Source: Bacteroides sp. (GTDB lineage: Bacteria; Bacteroidota; Bacteroidia; Bacteroidales; Muribaculaceae). From it: a stretch of DNA of 64,000 nt. The stretch lies in NCBI GenBank assembly GCA_023666835.1, contig JAMPBJ010000001.1, forward strand, positions 464,115 to 528,114, written 5' to 3'. The notes under the pieces are model-generated. The model saw only the letters and a program-made list of their open reading frames with translations, searched no databases and had not been told where the DNA came from. Positions 16,935 through 26,665 of the stretch are shown piece by piece. Positions within the stretch are counted from its first letter, which is position 1; every line of letters begins with the position of its first letter. The position numbers and the translations under genes are program-made.

Positions 16935-18635
16935 TTAAGCTTTGTAGGCTTCCAGTTCGGCAGGAGTGAAGTTGGCAATGAAATCAACATGTTTAACCAC
17001 TTCGGCCTGAGCAATATTGCAGTAAACTTCAGCCGATTTGGTGAAGGCTTCGTTGCGGTTGGCATCGAGCAGAAGCAGATAGGCCATGATGATGTTGCCC
17101 GCCATTTCCACCATTCTGCGAGCCATAAAGTCCGTGTATGCCGGATCCTTCACATCAAGCACTGCTGCAACGGCAGCTTCATATTTGGCTGTCAGCTCAA
17201 TCAGACGGTCGCGAAGCGGAGTGAGCTCGGCTTTGAACTCTGTCTTTTCGTATTCGCGGATCATGTTGAGGTAGGTGCCGGTGGTGACGTGGCGGATTGC
17301 AGCCACTACCTGAAGCTGGGTTGTACCTTCATAGATCGAGGTGATGCGGGCGTCGCGATATACGCGTTCGCAGGCATAGTCCTTCATGAAGCCTGATCCA
17401 CCATGGATCTGGATGCAGTCGTAGGCATTCTGATTGCAATATTCGCTGCCGAGTCCCTTTGCAAGCGGAGTGCATGCATCAGCCAATTTGGTGTAGGCCT
17501 TCATTTCTTTGCGTTCGTCGGGAGTGAGAGTGCGTTCTTTTGCAATATCCTCATATGCTTTGTAGAGGTCGACATAGCGGGCGGTTTCATATAGCAATGC
17601 ACGAGAAGCGTCGAGTTTTGCTTTCATAACTGCAAGCATTTCATACACAGCGGGGAACTCGATAATGGCTTTGCCAAACTGTTTGCGTTCGCGGGCATAG
17701 TCGAGAGCTTCGCGATAGGCACGTTCGCTGACGCCTACGCTTTGAGCGGCGATGCCGAGGCGTGCACCGTTCATCAGGGCCATCACATATTTGATCAGAC
17801 CCAAACGACGCGAACCGCAGAGTTCAGCTTTGGCGTTTTTGTAGACGAGTTCGCAAGTGGGCGAACCCTTGATGCCCATCTTGTTTTCGATGCGGCGCAC
17901 ATCGACGCCTCCGTCGCGCTTGTCGTAGATAAACATCGACAGGCCGCGGCCGTCTTTAGTGCCCTCTTCCGAACGGGCGAGCACCAAGTGAATGTCGCTG
18001 TCGCCGTTGGTGATGAAGCGTTTCACACCATTCAGACGCCAGGTGCCGTCGGGCTGCTCGGTGGCTTTGAGCATCACAGACTGAAGGTCGGAACCGGCAT
18101 CAGGCTCGGTGAGGTCCATCGACATGGTTTCGCCTTTGCAAACGCGCGGAATGAAGCGCTGTTTCTGCTCTTCGCTGGCAAATTCGTAGATGGTTTCGGC
18201 GCAGTCCTGCAGTCCCCAAAGGTTTTCAAAACCGGTGTCAGCGCGGCTGACGATGTCGGCTGCCATGATATAGGGTGTGATGGGGAAGTTCAGACCGCCC
18301 AGGCGACGGGGCATTGCCATGCCCATGAGGCCTGCCTTGCGACACAGATCAAGGTTCTGCTGAGTGCCGTCGGCATAGATGACACGAGAGTTTTCCACGC
18401 GCGGACCCTGGTGATCAACGCCTTCTGCATTGTCGGCAATAGTGGTTCCACAGATGTCGCCAACGATTTCAAGCACCTTGTCATACGAATCCATGGCGTC
18501 CTCAAAGTTCTGGGGAGCATAGTCGAAGGTCTCAGCATCGGCAAAGTTGCGTTCTTTCAGTTCAACGATCTTCTGCATCAAAGGATGATTCAAGTGATGC
18601 TTGAGATCGGGATTGTCATTATAAAAATTAGCCAT
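16935..18635 (-). CDS. Acyl-CoA dehydrogenase, long form
   Basis: A 566-residue FAD enzyme that oxidises acyl-CoA to enoyl-CoA and passes electrons to ETF. Visible family blocks are MDLTEPDAGSDLQSV (flavin/substrate region), RERKQFGKAI and the C-terminal QIHGGSGFMKDY with YEGTTQLQ. It is about 180 residues longer than the 380-residue core, with a C-terminal helical extension as in AcdA-type enzymes. It is last in the operon after etfB and etfA, which points to a dedicated electron path. The acyl chain length cannot be told. Confidence 0.92.
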   Translation of the reverse strand: MANFYNDNPDLKHHLNHPLMQKIVELKERNFADAETFDYAPQNFEDAMDSYDKVLEIVGDICGTTIADNAEGVDHQGPRVENSRVIYADGTQQNLDLCRKAGLMGMAMPRRLGGLNFPITPYIMAADIVSRADTGFENLWGLQDCAETIYEFASEEQKQRFIPRVCKGETMSMDLTEPDAGSDLQSVMLKATEQPDGTWRLNGVKRFITNGDSDIHLVLARSEEGTKDGRGLSMFIYDKRDGGVDVRRIENKMGIKGSPTCELVYKNAKAELCGSRRLGLIKYVMALMNGARLGIAAQSVGVSERAYREALDYARERKQFGKAIIEFPAVYEMLAVMKAKLDASRALLYETARYVDLYKAYEDIAKERTLTPDERKEMKAYTKLADACTPLAKGLGSEYCNQNAYDCIQIHGGSGFMKDYACERVYRDARITSIYEGTTQLQVVAAIRHVTTGTYLNMIREYEKTEFKAELTPLRDRLIELTAKYEAAVAAVLDVKDPAYTDFMARRMVEMAGNIIMAYLLLLDANRNEAFTKSAEVYCNIAQAEVVKHVDFIANFTPAELEAYKA

Positions 18636-18644
18636 GGCCTGATA

Positions 18645-19673
18645 TTACTTGGAGTTCTTTTTGTAGTATTTAATAAGTTTGGGTATCACATCTTCGGCAG
18701 TGCCTGTGATGACAAAGTCGGCGATAGTGTTGATGGGAGCATCGGCATCGGGGTTGATGGAGATGATGATGGAGCTTTCCTGCATGCCGGCGATGTGCTG
18801 GATCTGACCGGAGATGCCACAGGCGATGTAGAGCTTCGGACGCACGGTGACACCTGTCTGGCCGATCTGGCGGTCATGTTCGCAGAAGCCTGCGTCGACG
18901 GCTGCACGCGATGCACCGACTTCGGCTCCGAGTGTGTCGGCGAGTTTGTAGAGCAGGTCAAAGTTTTCTTTAGAGCCCATGCCGTAGCCGCCGGCAACGA
19001 TGATGGGTGAGTTTTTGATGTTGATCTTCGACTTTTCGATGTGGCGATCGATGATTTCAACCACGAAATCGGTATCGCTGACATATTTTGTCGGGTCAAG
19101 ATCGATCACTTCGCCCTTGTGGTTGGCGTCGTAGACCTCTTTTTTCATCACGCCTTCGCGCACGGTAGCCATCTGCGGACGGCATTCCGGGTTGACAATC
19201 GTGGCCACGATATTGCCGCCGAATGCCGGACGGATCTGATATAGGAGGTTTTCGTATTCCTTGCCGGTCTTGGGATCGGTGTGAGGTCCGATTTCGAGCG
19301 ATGTGCAGTCGGCGGTCAAACCGCTGTGGAGACACGACGAAACGCGGGGACCGAGGTCGCGGCCAATATGGGTGGCGCCCATCAGGCACACCTGGGGTTT
19401 AATTTCACGGAAGAGGTTGATGAGAACCGATGCGTGAGGATTGGAAGTGTAGGGATAGAGACGTTTGTCAGCCACTTTGTAGACCACGTCGACACCATAG
19501 GGGAAGAGCTGTGATTCTACACCTTCAAGGTTGTCGCCGATGACGACTGCCTCTAACTTCACGCCAAGTTTGTTGGCAAGTTCACGACCTTTGGTGAGAA
19601 GCTCAAGGCTCACGTCGGCTACTCGACCTTCGTCAAACTCGCAATATACTATAAGGTTGTTTTTATCAGTCAT
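18645..19673 (-). CDS. etfA: Electron transfer flavoprotein alpha subunit
   Basis: A 342-residue subunit with the C-terminal FAD domain: PIIVAGGYGMGSKENF, then GQTGVTVRPKLYIACGISG and SIIISINPDADAPI. It forms a heterodimer with the beta subunit encoded just upstream (34-bp gap) and accepts electrons from the acyl-CoA dehydrogenase encoded 9 bp downstream. Confidence 0.95.
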   Translation of the reverse strand: MTDKNNLIVYCEFDEGRVADVSLELLTKGRELANKLGVKLEAVVIGDNLEGVESQLFPYGVDVVYKVADKRLYPYTSNPHASVLINLFREIKPQVCLMGATHIGRDLGPRVSSCLHSGLTADCTSLEIGPHTDPKTGKEYENLLYQIRPAFGGNIVATIVNPECRPQMATVREGVMKKEVYDANHKGEVIDLDPTKYVSDTDFVVEIIDRHIEKSKINIKNSPIIVAGGYGMGSKENFDLLYKLADTLGAEVGASRAAVDAGFCEHDRQIGQTGVTVRPKLYIACGISGQIQHIAGMQESSIIISINPDADAPINTIADFVITGTAEDVIPKLIKYYKKNSK

Positions 19674-19707
19674 GATTGAAATGAGTGATTGGGTGAGATA
19701 ATTATTG

Positions 19708-20580
19708 TTAGCCGATCGTGTGGTTGGCTATGAGTTCTTTGATGAGTTCTTCGATGTGCTCGTCGGAGCTGTCGAGGCAACGGCTTTCCTTGGCGGTGAA
19801 CACGACGTTTTCGATCGCTTTCACTTTGGTGGGAGAGCCGGCCAGACCGATCTGCTCGGGATCAGCGTCGACGAAAGCTGCGCTCCATTCGGCAATGTTG
19901 AGATAAGGGCGCTTATCCAAAAGAGCCTGTTTGTCTTCAGGAAGTTTGGCTTTCTCCGAAGTCGATGCGGCATATTTGTATTTCTGCAGACGCATGGCGT
20001 TGCGGGGGCGGCATTCGGCAGCTGTACCGTTGACCGTAACCACGCAGGGCAGGGGAGCTTTGACGGTTTCAACACCGTTTTCAAGGCGGCGTTTCACAGT
20101 GACGTATCCGTCCTTCAGATCAAGGATCTCTTCAGCGTATGTCACTTGGGGCAGACCGAGCTTTTCTGCGATCTGTGGACCTACCTGGGCGGTGTCGCCG
20201 TCGATAGCCTGTCGGCCACCGAGGATGATATCGTAGTTTCCGAATTTCTTGACTGCCTGAGCGAGTGAATAGGAAGTAGCAAGGGTGTCAGCACCACCTA
20301 GAGTGCGGTCGGTGAGAACGATGCCTGCGTCAGCACCGCGGAACATGGCTTCGCGGATGATTTCGGCTGCGCGGGGCAGACCCATTGTAAGCAATGTGAC
20401 TGTCGAACCGGGATTGGCGTCTTTGAGGCGAAGTGCCTGCTCAAGAGCGTTGAGATCCTCGGGGTTGAAGATGGCCGGGAGGGCGGCGCGATTGATCGTA
20501 CCATCCTCTTTCATAGCATCTTTGCCCACGTTGCGGGTGTCGGGCACCTGCTTTGCGAGCACAATGATGTTCAGACTCAT
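19708..20580 (-). CDS. etfB: Electron transfer flavoprotein beta subunit
   Basis: A 290-residue subunit opening with the usual NIIVLAKQVPDT and carrying the nucleotide-binding ILGGRQAIDGDTAQVGPQ stretch. It is the first gene of the operon, behind a consensus promoter at 20629-20660. It is somewhat longer than the typical 250-260 residues at the C-terminus, as in the larger anaerobe-type EtfB proteins; whether this ETF supports electron bifurcation cannot be decided from sequence alone. Confidence 0.95.
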   Translation of the reverse strand: MSLNIIVLAKQVPDTRNVGKDAMKEDGTINRAALPAIFNPEDLNALEQALRLKDANPGSTVTLLTMGLPRAAEIIREAMFRGADAGIVLTDRTLGGADTLATSYSLAQAVKKFGNYDIILGGRQAIDGDTAQVGPQIAEKLGLPQVTYAEEILDLKDGYVTVKRRLENGVETVKAPLPCVVTVNGTAAECRPRNAMRLQKYKYAASTSEKAKLPEDKQALLDKRPYLNIAEWSAAFVDADPEQIGLAGSPTKVKAIENVVFTAKESRCLDSSDEHIEELIKELIANHTIG

Positions 20581-20628
20581 ACTGTTTTTATTTTTTGTTA
20601 GATAATAATGATCGGTTTTATTGACCTA

Positions 20629-20660
20629 CAAAGATATGAAAAAGTAATGAAACGTTCAAC
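20629..20660 (-). promoter_or_regulatory. Promoter of the etfB-etfA operon
   Basis: On the minus strand GTTG, 20 nt, TATCTTTG (-7 box at 20629-20636). The leader is about 45 nt. Confidence 0.65.
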
Positions 20661-20756
20661 AGTTTTTCACGTTGACCACAGCCCCGTTAACATATATTAT
20701 CTAAGTGTTTGCACATGTCGAATATAGAACGGCCGGTAGCTTTGTACTTAAAATTG

Positions 20757-20786
20757 CGGAGGCTGCGATGGGTGTCTCAGCCTCCG
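20757..20786 (-). terminator. Terminator of the PurF-like gene
   Basis: CGGAGGCTG (20757-20765) pairs with CAGCCTCCG (20778-20786); CAATTTTAA follows on the minus strand. The U-tract is weak. Confidence 0.55.
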
Positions 20787-20813
20787 GGGATTTGTTGGGA
20801 TGTGTATGTAGGA

Positions 20814-22253
20814 TCAGTCGTCGGCGGGTTTATGGCAGTGGCTGCAGGCGGTGTAACTGGAGCCGTCGAAGCAGTGTGTGCAGATTTTGCATTTTGGCAG
20901 GCCGATGGCGTTGACAATGTTTTCGAGCGAGCTGAAGCGCAGCGTGGTCAGGCCGAGGCGCTGACGGATCTGTTCGACCATGCGCTCGTATTGGGGGGTG
21001 CCATATGTGGCGTAGGGAGTGAGGTCCACATCTTCTTTGCCTTCTTCAAATTCGGCTATGATGCGGCGTGTGATCAGCTCCATTTCGCTTTTGGAGGCGG
21101 TGAAGTTGAGATAGTCGCAAGGATAGATGAGCGGCGGGCAGGAGATGCGCATGTGTATTTCTTTGACACCGCAGTCGAAGAGATCCTGCACATTGTCGCG
21201 AAGCTGGGTTCCGCGCACTATAGAGTCGTCGCAGAAGATGACGCTTCGGCCGTTGAGCAATGCCTTGTTGGGAATCAGTTTCATTTTGGCCACAAGTTCG
21301 CGGCGCTCCTGAGTGGAGGGAGTGAAGCTGCGAGGCCAGGTGGGGGTGTATTTGACGATGCCGCGCAGGTAGGGCACCTTGATTCCCTGCGAGTAGCCAA
21401 GAGCCATGCCGATGCCTGAGTCGGGGATGGCGCTGACGAAGTCGACCTTGGTGTCGTCTTCGCGACCCATGTCGCGACCGGTGACATAGCGCATGCGGTC
21501 AACGTTGCGGCCCTCATACTGGCACACCGGGTATCCGTAGTAGATCCAGAGGAATGAGCAGATCTGCATCCTCTCGTCGGGCTTACGGAGCTGCCGGAAG
21601 GAGTCGGGAGTGATTTCAACAATTTCGCCCGGCCCCACGTTGTAGCATACGTCGAAGCCGAGGTTGGGGAAGGCACACGATTCGGAGGAGGCAGCGTAGC
21701 CGTCTTCGTTTTTGCCAATGAGGATGGGGGTGCGGCCGAGGGCATCGCGGGCAGCAATGATGCGGTCGTCGAGAAGCAGAAGCATCGAGCAGGATCCGTC
21801 GACGTTGCGGTAAACGTTTTCAATGCCGTCGACTATGTCCTTGCCTTCGCTGATGAGGGCGGCAATCATCTCGGTGGGGTTGATGATGTCGTAGGAATGT
21901 TCGCAGAAATGGTGGCCTTTGGCGAGCATTTCCTTTTCGAGGGCAGCGATGTTGTTGATACGAGCCACGGTGACGATGGCAAACTTGCCCAGGTGGCAGT
22001 TGACAATGATTGGCTGGGCATCGGTGTCGGAAATCACGCCGATGCCTGAATTGCCTGAGAATTCCTTGAGGTCGGGCTCGAATTTGGTGCGGAAATAAGA
22101 ATTCTCGATGTTGTGGATCGAGCGGCTGAACACACCGTCGCAGACGGTGGCCATGCCGGCACGTTTTGTACCCATGTGACTGTTGTAGTCAACTCCGTAG
22201 AACAGACGTTCGATACACTTGGATTTGGCAGTAATGCCGAAGAAACCTCCCAT
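20814..22253 (-). CDS. PurF-like amidophosphoribosyltransferase homologue lacking the catalytic Cys
   Basis: A 479-residue homologue of glutamine-PRPP amidotransferase. The PRPP loop is intact (FCDDSIVRGTQ). The N-terminus reads MGGFFGIT where active PurF has a nucleophilic Cys as first mature residue (CGIxG), so that residue is Gly and glutaminase activity is not expected. The neighbouring HRGQxSAGI block is also altered (TKRAGMAT). The C-terminus has a Cys/His-rich tail with two C-x2-C pairs (CKICTHC, CSHC). It follows purL in the same direction, separated by a hairpin. It may use ammonia or another partner, or act as a regulator; an ordinary PurF may exist elsewhere. Confidence 0.8.
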   Translation of the reverse strand: MGGFFGITAKSKCIERLFYGVDYNSHMGTKRAGMATVCDGVFSRSIHNIENSYFRTKFEPDLKEFSGNSGIGVISDTDAQPIIVNCHLGKFAIVTVARINNIAALEKEMLAKGHHFCEHSYDIINPTEMIAALISEGKDIVDGIENVYRNVDGSCSMLLLLDDRIIAARDALGRTPILIGKNEDGYAASSESCAFPNLGFDVCYNVGPGEIVEITPDSFRQLRKPDERMQICSFLWIYYGYPVCQYEGRNVDRMRYVTGRDMGREDDTKVDFVSAIPDSGIGMALGYSQGIKVPYLRGIVKYTPTWPRSFTPSTQERRELVAKMKLIPNKALLNGRSVIFCDDSIVRGTQLRDNVQDLFDCGVKEIHMRISCPPLIYPCDYLNFTASKSEMELITRRIIAEFEEGKEDVDLTPYATYGTPQYERMVEQIRQRLGLTTLRFSSLENIVNAIGLPKCKICTHCFDGSSYTACSHCHKPADD

Positions 22254-22304
22254 AGAGTAAAATAATTAAAAAAGATGGAAATAGAAAAATGTATTGGAAA
22301 ACTT

Positions 22305-22356
22305 CAGGCGGGAGATCCGCGCCGGACTTTGGGGTCCGTTTTGAATCTCCCGCCTG
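22305..22356 (-). terminator. Hairpin between purL and the PurF-like gene
   Basis: CAGGCGGGAGAT (22305-22316) pairs perfectly with 22345-22356, and an inner CGGAC/GTCCG stem sits in the loop. On the minus strand it begins 7 nt after the purL stop. No clear U-tract and no consensus promoter follow, so it may only partly terminate or may stabilise the purL mRNA. Confidence 0.5.
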
Positions 22357-22363
22357 TGTGGGG

Positions 22364-25300
22364 TCAGCTTTGATTTTTTTGTTGTTGGATCCATTTGAAG
22401 GCGTTGACGAAGCCGTCGATCCAAGGCGTGAGATCGTTGCGCAATCTCGATTTGGGATACCAGGCGCATTGCCAGGGGAAGATGGCACGTTCGAGGTGAG
22501 GCATCATGGCCAGATGACGTCCGTCGGCCGAGCATATGCCGGCCACTGCACCGCGGGACCCGTTGGGGTTGGCGGGATAAGCAGAGTAGTTGTAGCGAAG
22601 GGCCACGTTGTAGTTGTCGAGCGATAGCGGAAGGTTGAATCGACCTTCACCATGGGCCACCCAGATGCCGAGTTTCATGCCCTCCATGGGCCCGAACATG
22701 ACAGATTTATTGCGCGGGATGGTGACGCCGACAAATTGCGATTCGAATTTGTGACTGATATTGTGGTTCATAGAGGGCCGGCGGTCGTGTTCGGGGCAGA
22801 TGAGATTGAGTTCGACCATCAGCTGGCATCCGTTGCATACGCCGAGCGAAAGCGTGTCGGGGCGGTCGTAGAAGCGGCGGAGTGCTGTGCAGGCATTTTC
22901 GTTCCATAGAAATCCGCTGGCCCATCCCTTGGCCGAGCCGAGCACGTCGGAGTTGGAGAAGCCGCCACAGAACACTATCATGTTGACGTCGTCGAGCGTT
23001 TCACGTCCCGACATGAGGTCGGTCATGTGTACGTCCTTGACGTCGAAGCCGGCCATATAGAGCGAGTAGGCCATCTCACGGTCGCCGTTGATGCCTTTTT
23101 CTCGGATGATGGCGGCGCGGATGCCCGAAGGTTTATGTTGTCCGGCAACGAGTCCGCGCGATTTTAGCGAGCCTTCGAACGACGACGGTATGCGGTATTG
23201 TAGCGGTTGCTTCTTGTAGTTTTCGTAGCGCAGAGCTGCACACTTTTCGCCGCTTTGCATGCAGTCGAGCAGGTAGGAGGGACGCATCCACACATCGCGC
23301 ATATAATCAATGCCGATCATGCGGTCAACTCCGCTGTGGCTGATCATGATAGTGCGCTCGGCCGACGGACGACCGATGAAACGGAACTTGACACCGGCAT
23401 CTGCGAGCAGTCGCTCGGCCGATTGTGCTTTGCCCTCGCCCACCTGGATGACCAGTGCCGGATTTTCACTGAAGAGAATCTTGACGAGGTCGGTTTCACC
23501 ATCGGCCACGAAAGCGTCAGTTGAAAAGCTGATACCGCCATCAACATTGGCAAACGTCATTTCCAGCAGTGTTGTGATCAGACCGCCGGCCGAAACATCG
23601 TGGGCCGCCATAAGAGAACCTCGCTTGACAAGACGCTGCACGGCATTGAATGTGGCGACGAAGCGCGCCGGGTCTACGACTGTCGGAGCCTCGGATCCTA
23701 TATGGTTCAAGGCTTGGTTCAAAGCCGATCCTCCGAGTCGAAGGGCGTCGCCGGAGAAGTCGATATAGTATAGGCGGGAGTTTTGCGGTTGAAGCACAGG
23801 GCTGACGGTCTTACGCACATCGGTCACCTCGCCGGCGGCGGAGATGATGACAGTGCCGGGAGCAAACACTTTGTCGTCGCCATATTTCTGGGTCATCGAC
23901 AGGGAGTCTTTGCCTGTGGGGATATTGATACCCAGACTGCAGGCAAATTGACTGCATGCTTCGACTGCACGATATAGAGCGGCGTCTTCGCCCGGATTTT
24001 TGCAAGGCCACATCCAGTTGGCACTGAGCGAAACGGCCTTGAGATCGCCACGAAGCGGAGCACCGACGATGTTGGTGAGCGCTTCGGCGATGGCCATTAC
24101 CGAACCGCGGGCGGGATCGATCAGAGCCACTTGCGGAGCATGGCCGATGGAAGTGGCGATGCCGGCGCGTCCGCGATAGTCGAGAGCCACCACGCCGCAG
24201 TCGCTGAGCGGAAGCTGGATGCGTCCCTGACATTGCTGACGAGCGATTTTGCCCGTCACTGAGCGGTCGACCTTGTTGGTGAGCCAGTCTTTCGACGCTA
24301 CGGCTTCGAGTGAAAGCACGTCGTGAATATATTCTTCGATACGCGATTCGGAGTATAGCGGATCAGTGTAGGTGTTGATAACGGTTGTGTCGGTCATGAC
24401 CGTTTTGGGGGAATTGCCGAACATGTCGGCCATGGCCAGATCAATGGGCTTGACGCCGTCGTGGCGCGAGAATACGAAGCGATCATCGCCGGTGGTGTGA
24501 CCAACGACATACATTGGAGCGCGCTCGCGAAGGGCTATGCGGTTGACGTAGTCAATGTCTTTTTCCTCCATGATCATGCCCATACGTTCCTGGCTTTCGT
24601 TGCCTACGATCTCTTTGGCCGAGAGGGTCACATCGCCGATTGGGAGCGAATCGATGTCGATTTCGCCTCCGGTGGCTTCGACGAGTTCCGACAGCGCGTT
24701 GAGATGTCCGCCGGCACCATGGTCGTGGATTGAAACTATGGGGTTGTCGTCGCTTTCGGCGAGAGCGCGGATCACGTTGGCCACACGCTTCTGCATTTCG
24801 GGGTTGGCGCGTTGCACTGCGTTGAGCTCGATGGCGTTGTCGTATTGCCCGGTTTCGACCGAAGATACTGCGCCGCCACCCATGCCGATGCGGTAGTTGT
24901 CGCCACCCATCACCACGACTTTTTCACCGGCTACCGGAGTGCCTTTGATGGCATCTTTTCGGGCAGCGAAACCAACGCCGCCGGCGAGCATGATCACTTT
25001 GTCGTAGGCATACAGTCGGCCGTTTTCATCGTGCTCGAAAGTCAACAGCGAACCGCAGATGAGCGGTTGGCCGAATTTGTTGCCGAAGTCGGACGCTCCG
25101 TTGGATGCCTTGATTAGGATGTCGGCCGGAGTCTGGTAGAGCCATACGCGCGGATTGCACATTAGTTCCCAGCGATGCTCGGGCGAGAGGCGTGGATATG
25201 ATGTCATGTAGACGGCCGTGCCTGCAATGGGCAGCGAGGCTTTGCCACCGCCAAGGCGGTCGCGGATTTCGCCTCCGGTGCCTGTGGCTGCTCCGTTGAA

Positions 25301-26071
25301 GGGCTCAACCGTGGTGGGAAAGTTGTGGGTTTCAGCTTTAAGTGAGATGACCGTGTCGACCGGTTTGACGTCGAACATGTCGGGACGGTCAGGATTAATC
25401 GGATAGAACTGCTCGATCCGCGGACCCTTGACGAAGGCCACGTTATCCTTATAAGCAGATACGAGCGAGTTGGGGTTGACTTGCGATGTGCGTTTGATGA
25501 GTTTGAAAAGCGACGAAGGCTTTTCTTCACCATCGATGATGAACGTGCCGTTGAAAATTTTGTGGCGGCAGTGCTCGGAATTGACCTGAGAGAAACCGAA
25601 GATTTCGCTGTCAGTCAACGGTCGGCCAAGCTTTTCGGCCAGTCGACGGAGATATTCCTCTTCATCAGGACTGAGGGCGAGACCTTCAGCGCGGTTGTAC
25701 TCGGCAATGTCTTCAATGAAAACGATTGGCTCCGGTCGGCGCGAGGTGGTGAACACGCGGCTGTTCAGGCCATGGTAGACGCGCTGGAGCATTTTGTCGA
25801 ACCGGGGCTCTGGATCGTTGGTGCGATAGAACTCCTCAATACGAGTAATGCCGCTGAGATCCATGTTTTGGGTGATTTCAACGGCATTAGTGCTCCAAGG
25901 GGTTATCATTTCTTTTCGGGGTCCGATAAAGGTGCCTTTGACAGACGTGGACACGAGAGGGCTTGCGCCGCCAAAGAGCCATGAGAGCTTTTCATTTTCC
26001 TCGGGTGAGAACTTATGATCGGTCTCAACAGCAATTACTTTAGCAGCACCTTTCTTAAAGAATACAACCAT
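22364..26071 (-). CDS. purL: Phosphoribosylformylglycinamidine synthase (large single-chain type)
   Basis: A 1235-residue enzyme of de novo purine synthesis that converts FGAR, ATP and glutamine to FGAM. It has the fused layout: linker, two AIRS-like halves (ATGTGGEIRDRLGGG and GGAVSSVETGQYDN in the first) and a C-terminal class I glutaminase with the nucleophile in GVCNGCQLM and the FCGGFSNSDVLGS start block. Length is slightly below the 1290-residue enterobacterial enzyme. A promoter lies at 26122-26152. Confidence 0.95.
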   Translation of the reverse strand: MVVFFKKGAAKVIAVETDHKFSPEENEKLSWLFGGASPLVSTSVKGTFIGPRKEMITPWSTNAVEITQNMDLSGITRIEEFYRTNDPEPRFDKMLQRVYHGLNSRVFTTSRRPEPIVFIEDIAEYNRAEGLALSPDEEEYLRRLAEKLGRPLTDSEIFGFSQVNSEHCRHKIFNGTFIIDGEEKPSSLFKLIKRTSQVNPNSLVSAYKDNVAFVKGPRIEQFYPINPDRPDMFDVKPVDTVISLKAETHNFPTTVEPFNGAATGTGGEIRDRLGGGKASLPIAGTAVYMTSYPRLSPEHRWELMCNPRVWLYQTPADILIKASNGASDFGNKFGQPLICGSLLTFEHDENGRLYAYDKVIMLAGGVGFAARKDAIKGTPVAGEKVVVMGGDNYRIGMGGGAVSSVETGQYDNAIELNAVQRANPEMQKRVANVIRALAESDDNPIVSIHDHGAGGHLNALSELVEATGGEIDIDSLPIGDVTLSAKEIVGNESQERMGMIMEEKDIDYVNRIALRERAPMYVVGHTTGDDRFVFSRHDGVKPIDLAMADMFGNSPKTVMTDTTVINTYTDPLYSESRIEEYIHDVLSLEAVASKDWLTNKVDRSVTGKIARQQCQGRIQLPLSDCGVVALDYRGRAGIATSIGHAPQVALIDPARGSVMAIAEALTNIVGAPLRGDLKAVSLSANWMWPCKNPGEDAALYRAVEACSQFACSLGINIPTGKDSLSMTQKYGDDKVFAPGTVIISAAGEVTDVRKTVSPVLQPQNSRLYYIDFSGDALRLGGSALNQALNHIGSEAPTVVDPARFVATFNAVQRLVKRGSLMAAHDVSAGGLITTLLEMTFANVDGGISFSTDAFVADGETDLVKILFSENPALVIQVGEGKAQSAERLLADAGVKFRFIGRPSAERTIMISHSGVDRMIGIDYMRDVWMRPSYLLDCMQSGEKCAALRYENYKKQPLQYRIPSSFEGSLKSRGLVAGQHKPSGIRAAIIREKGINGDREMAYSLYMAGFDVKDVHMTDLMSGRETLDDVNMIVFCGGFSNSDVLGSAKGWASGFLWNENACTALRRFYDRPDTLSLGVCNGCQLMVELNLICPEHDRRPSMNHNISHKFESQFVGVTIPRNKSVMFGPMEGMKLGIWVAHGEGRFNLPLSLDNYNVALRYNYSAYPANPNGSRGAVAGICSADGRHLAMMPHLERAIFPWQCAWYPKSRLRNDLTPWIDGFVNAFKWIQQQKNQS

Positions 26072-26121
26072 AAAGGGGGAAAGTGTGGGTTGGGGGTGTT
26101 GGATGAATTACTATGTGGGTA

Positions 26122-26152
26122 CAAAATTAGTGATTTTATTTGGGCGATCAAT
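26122..26152 (-). promoter_or_regulatory. Promoter of purL
   Basis: On the minus strand ATTG, 19 nt, TAATTTTG. The leader is about 45-50 nt and G-poor. I see no PurR-type operator. Confidence 0.6.
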
Positions 26153-26185
26153 AATTTGTGCGGTGTTTTTTTCAAAAAAAAATTA

Positions 26186-26665
26186 TCAACAATCGTAGAC
26201 AGGGTCGACAGTATCGAGAGGAACTATCAGAGTGTAGTTGTCGGGGGTGAGAGTGATGATGATCTGTTTTGAAGTCTGACGAATGGATTTGACGGTCGAC
26301 CAGGGGTAGTGAATAGTGCGACAGGTGACGTTGTCAGGGCCGTTGTCGCTGATCAAGGTTTCGCTGATGGAAGTGAAGGGCACGATCTCCACGCTTTTGA
26401 GATGAATCGCTTTTTGGGCGGATGGAGAGAGAAGTCGCGAAAAATAGATGTTGGCCACTATAAAAGGTATTACCAGGAAGAGAAGGATGAGAGCCACCAG
26501 GAGTATGCGCAGGTCGAAGATGACAGCGAGGGCTCCGGCGACAAGTACGATGAGAATACTGAGAGCGGCAAAGGTAGGAATTATTGACCCGGCTGCAACT
26601 TTGAAGTAGGCAGCCGGGGTCAATTTATATGGTAGTGTTTTTATGATGGCCCGGGAATCAGTCAT
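26186..26665 (-). CDS. Small membrane protein with a C-terminal soluble domain, function unknown
   Basis: A 159-residue protein that I do not recognise. Two TM helices (about residues 25-48 and 52-75) are followed by an 80-residue beta-rich soluble part that may have a PH-like (YcxB-type) fold; this fold call is a guess. The start overlaps the end of the DUF1015 gene by 8 bp, so the two are translationally coupled. Confidence 0.6.
   Translation of the reverse strand: MTDSRAIIKTLPYKLTPAAYFKVAAGSIIPTFAALSILIVLVAGALAVIFDLRILLVALILLFLVIPFIVANIYFSRLLSPSAQKAIHLKSVEIVPFTSISETLISDNGPDNVTCRTIHYPWSTVKSIRQTSKQIIITLTPDNYTLIVPLDTVDPVYDC

Noticed and set aside
17742..19010. 422-residue open frame on the plus strand, antisense to the acyl-CoA dehydrogenase and etfA
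   Set aside because: It spans two well-supported genes on the other strand and its product is Ala/Val/Asp-rich without any motif, as codon bias produces in this genome.
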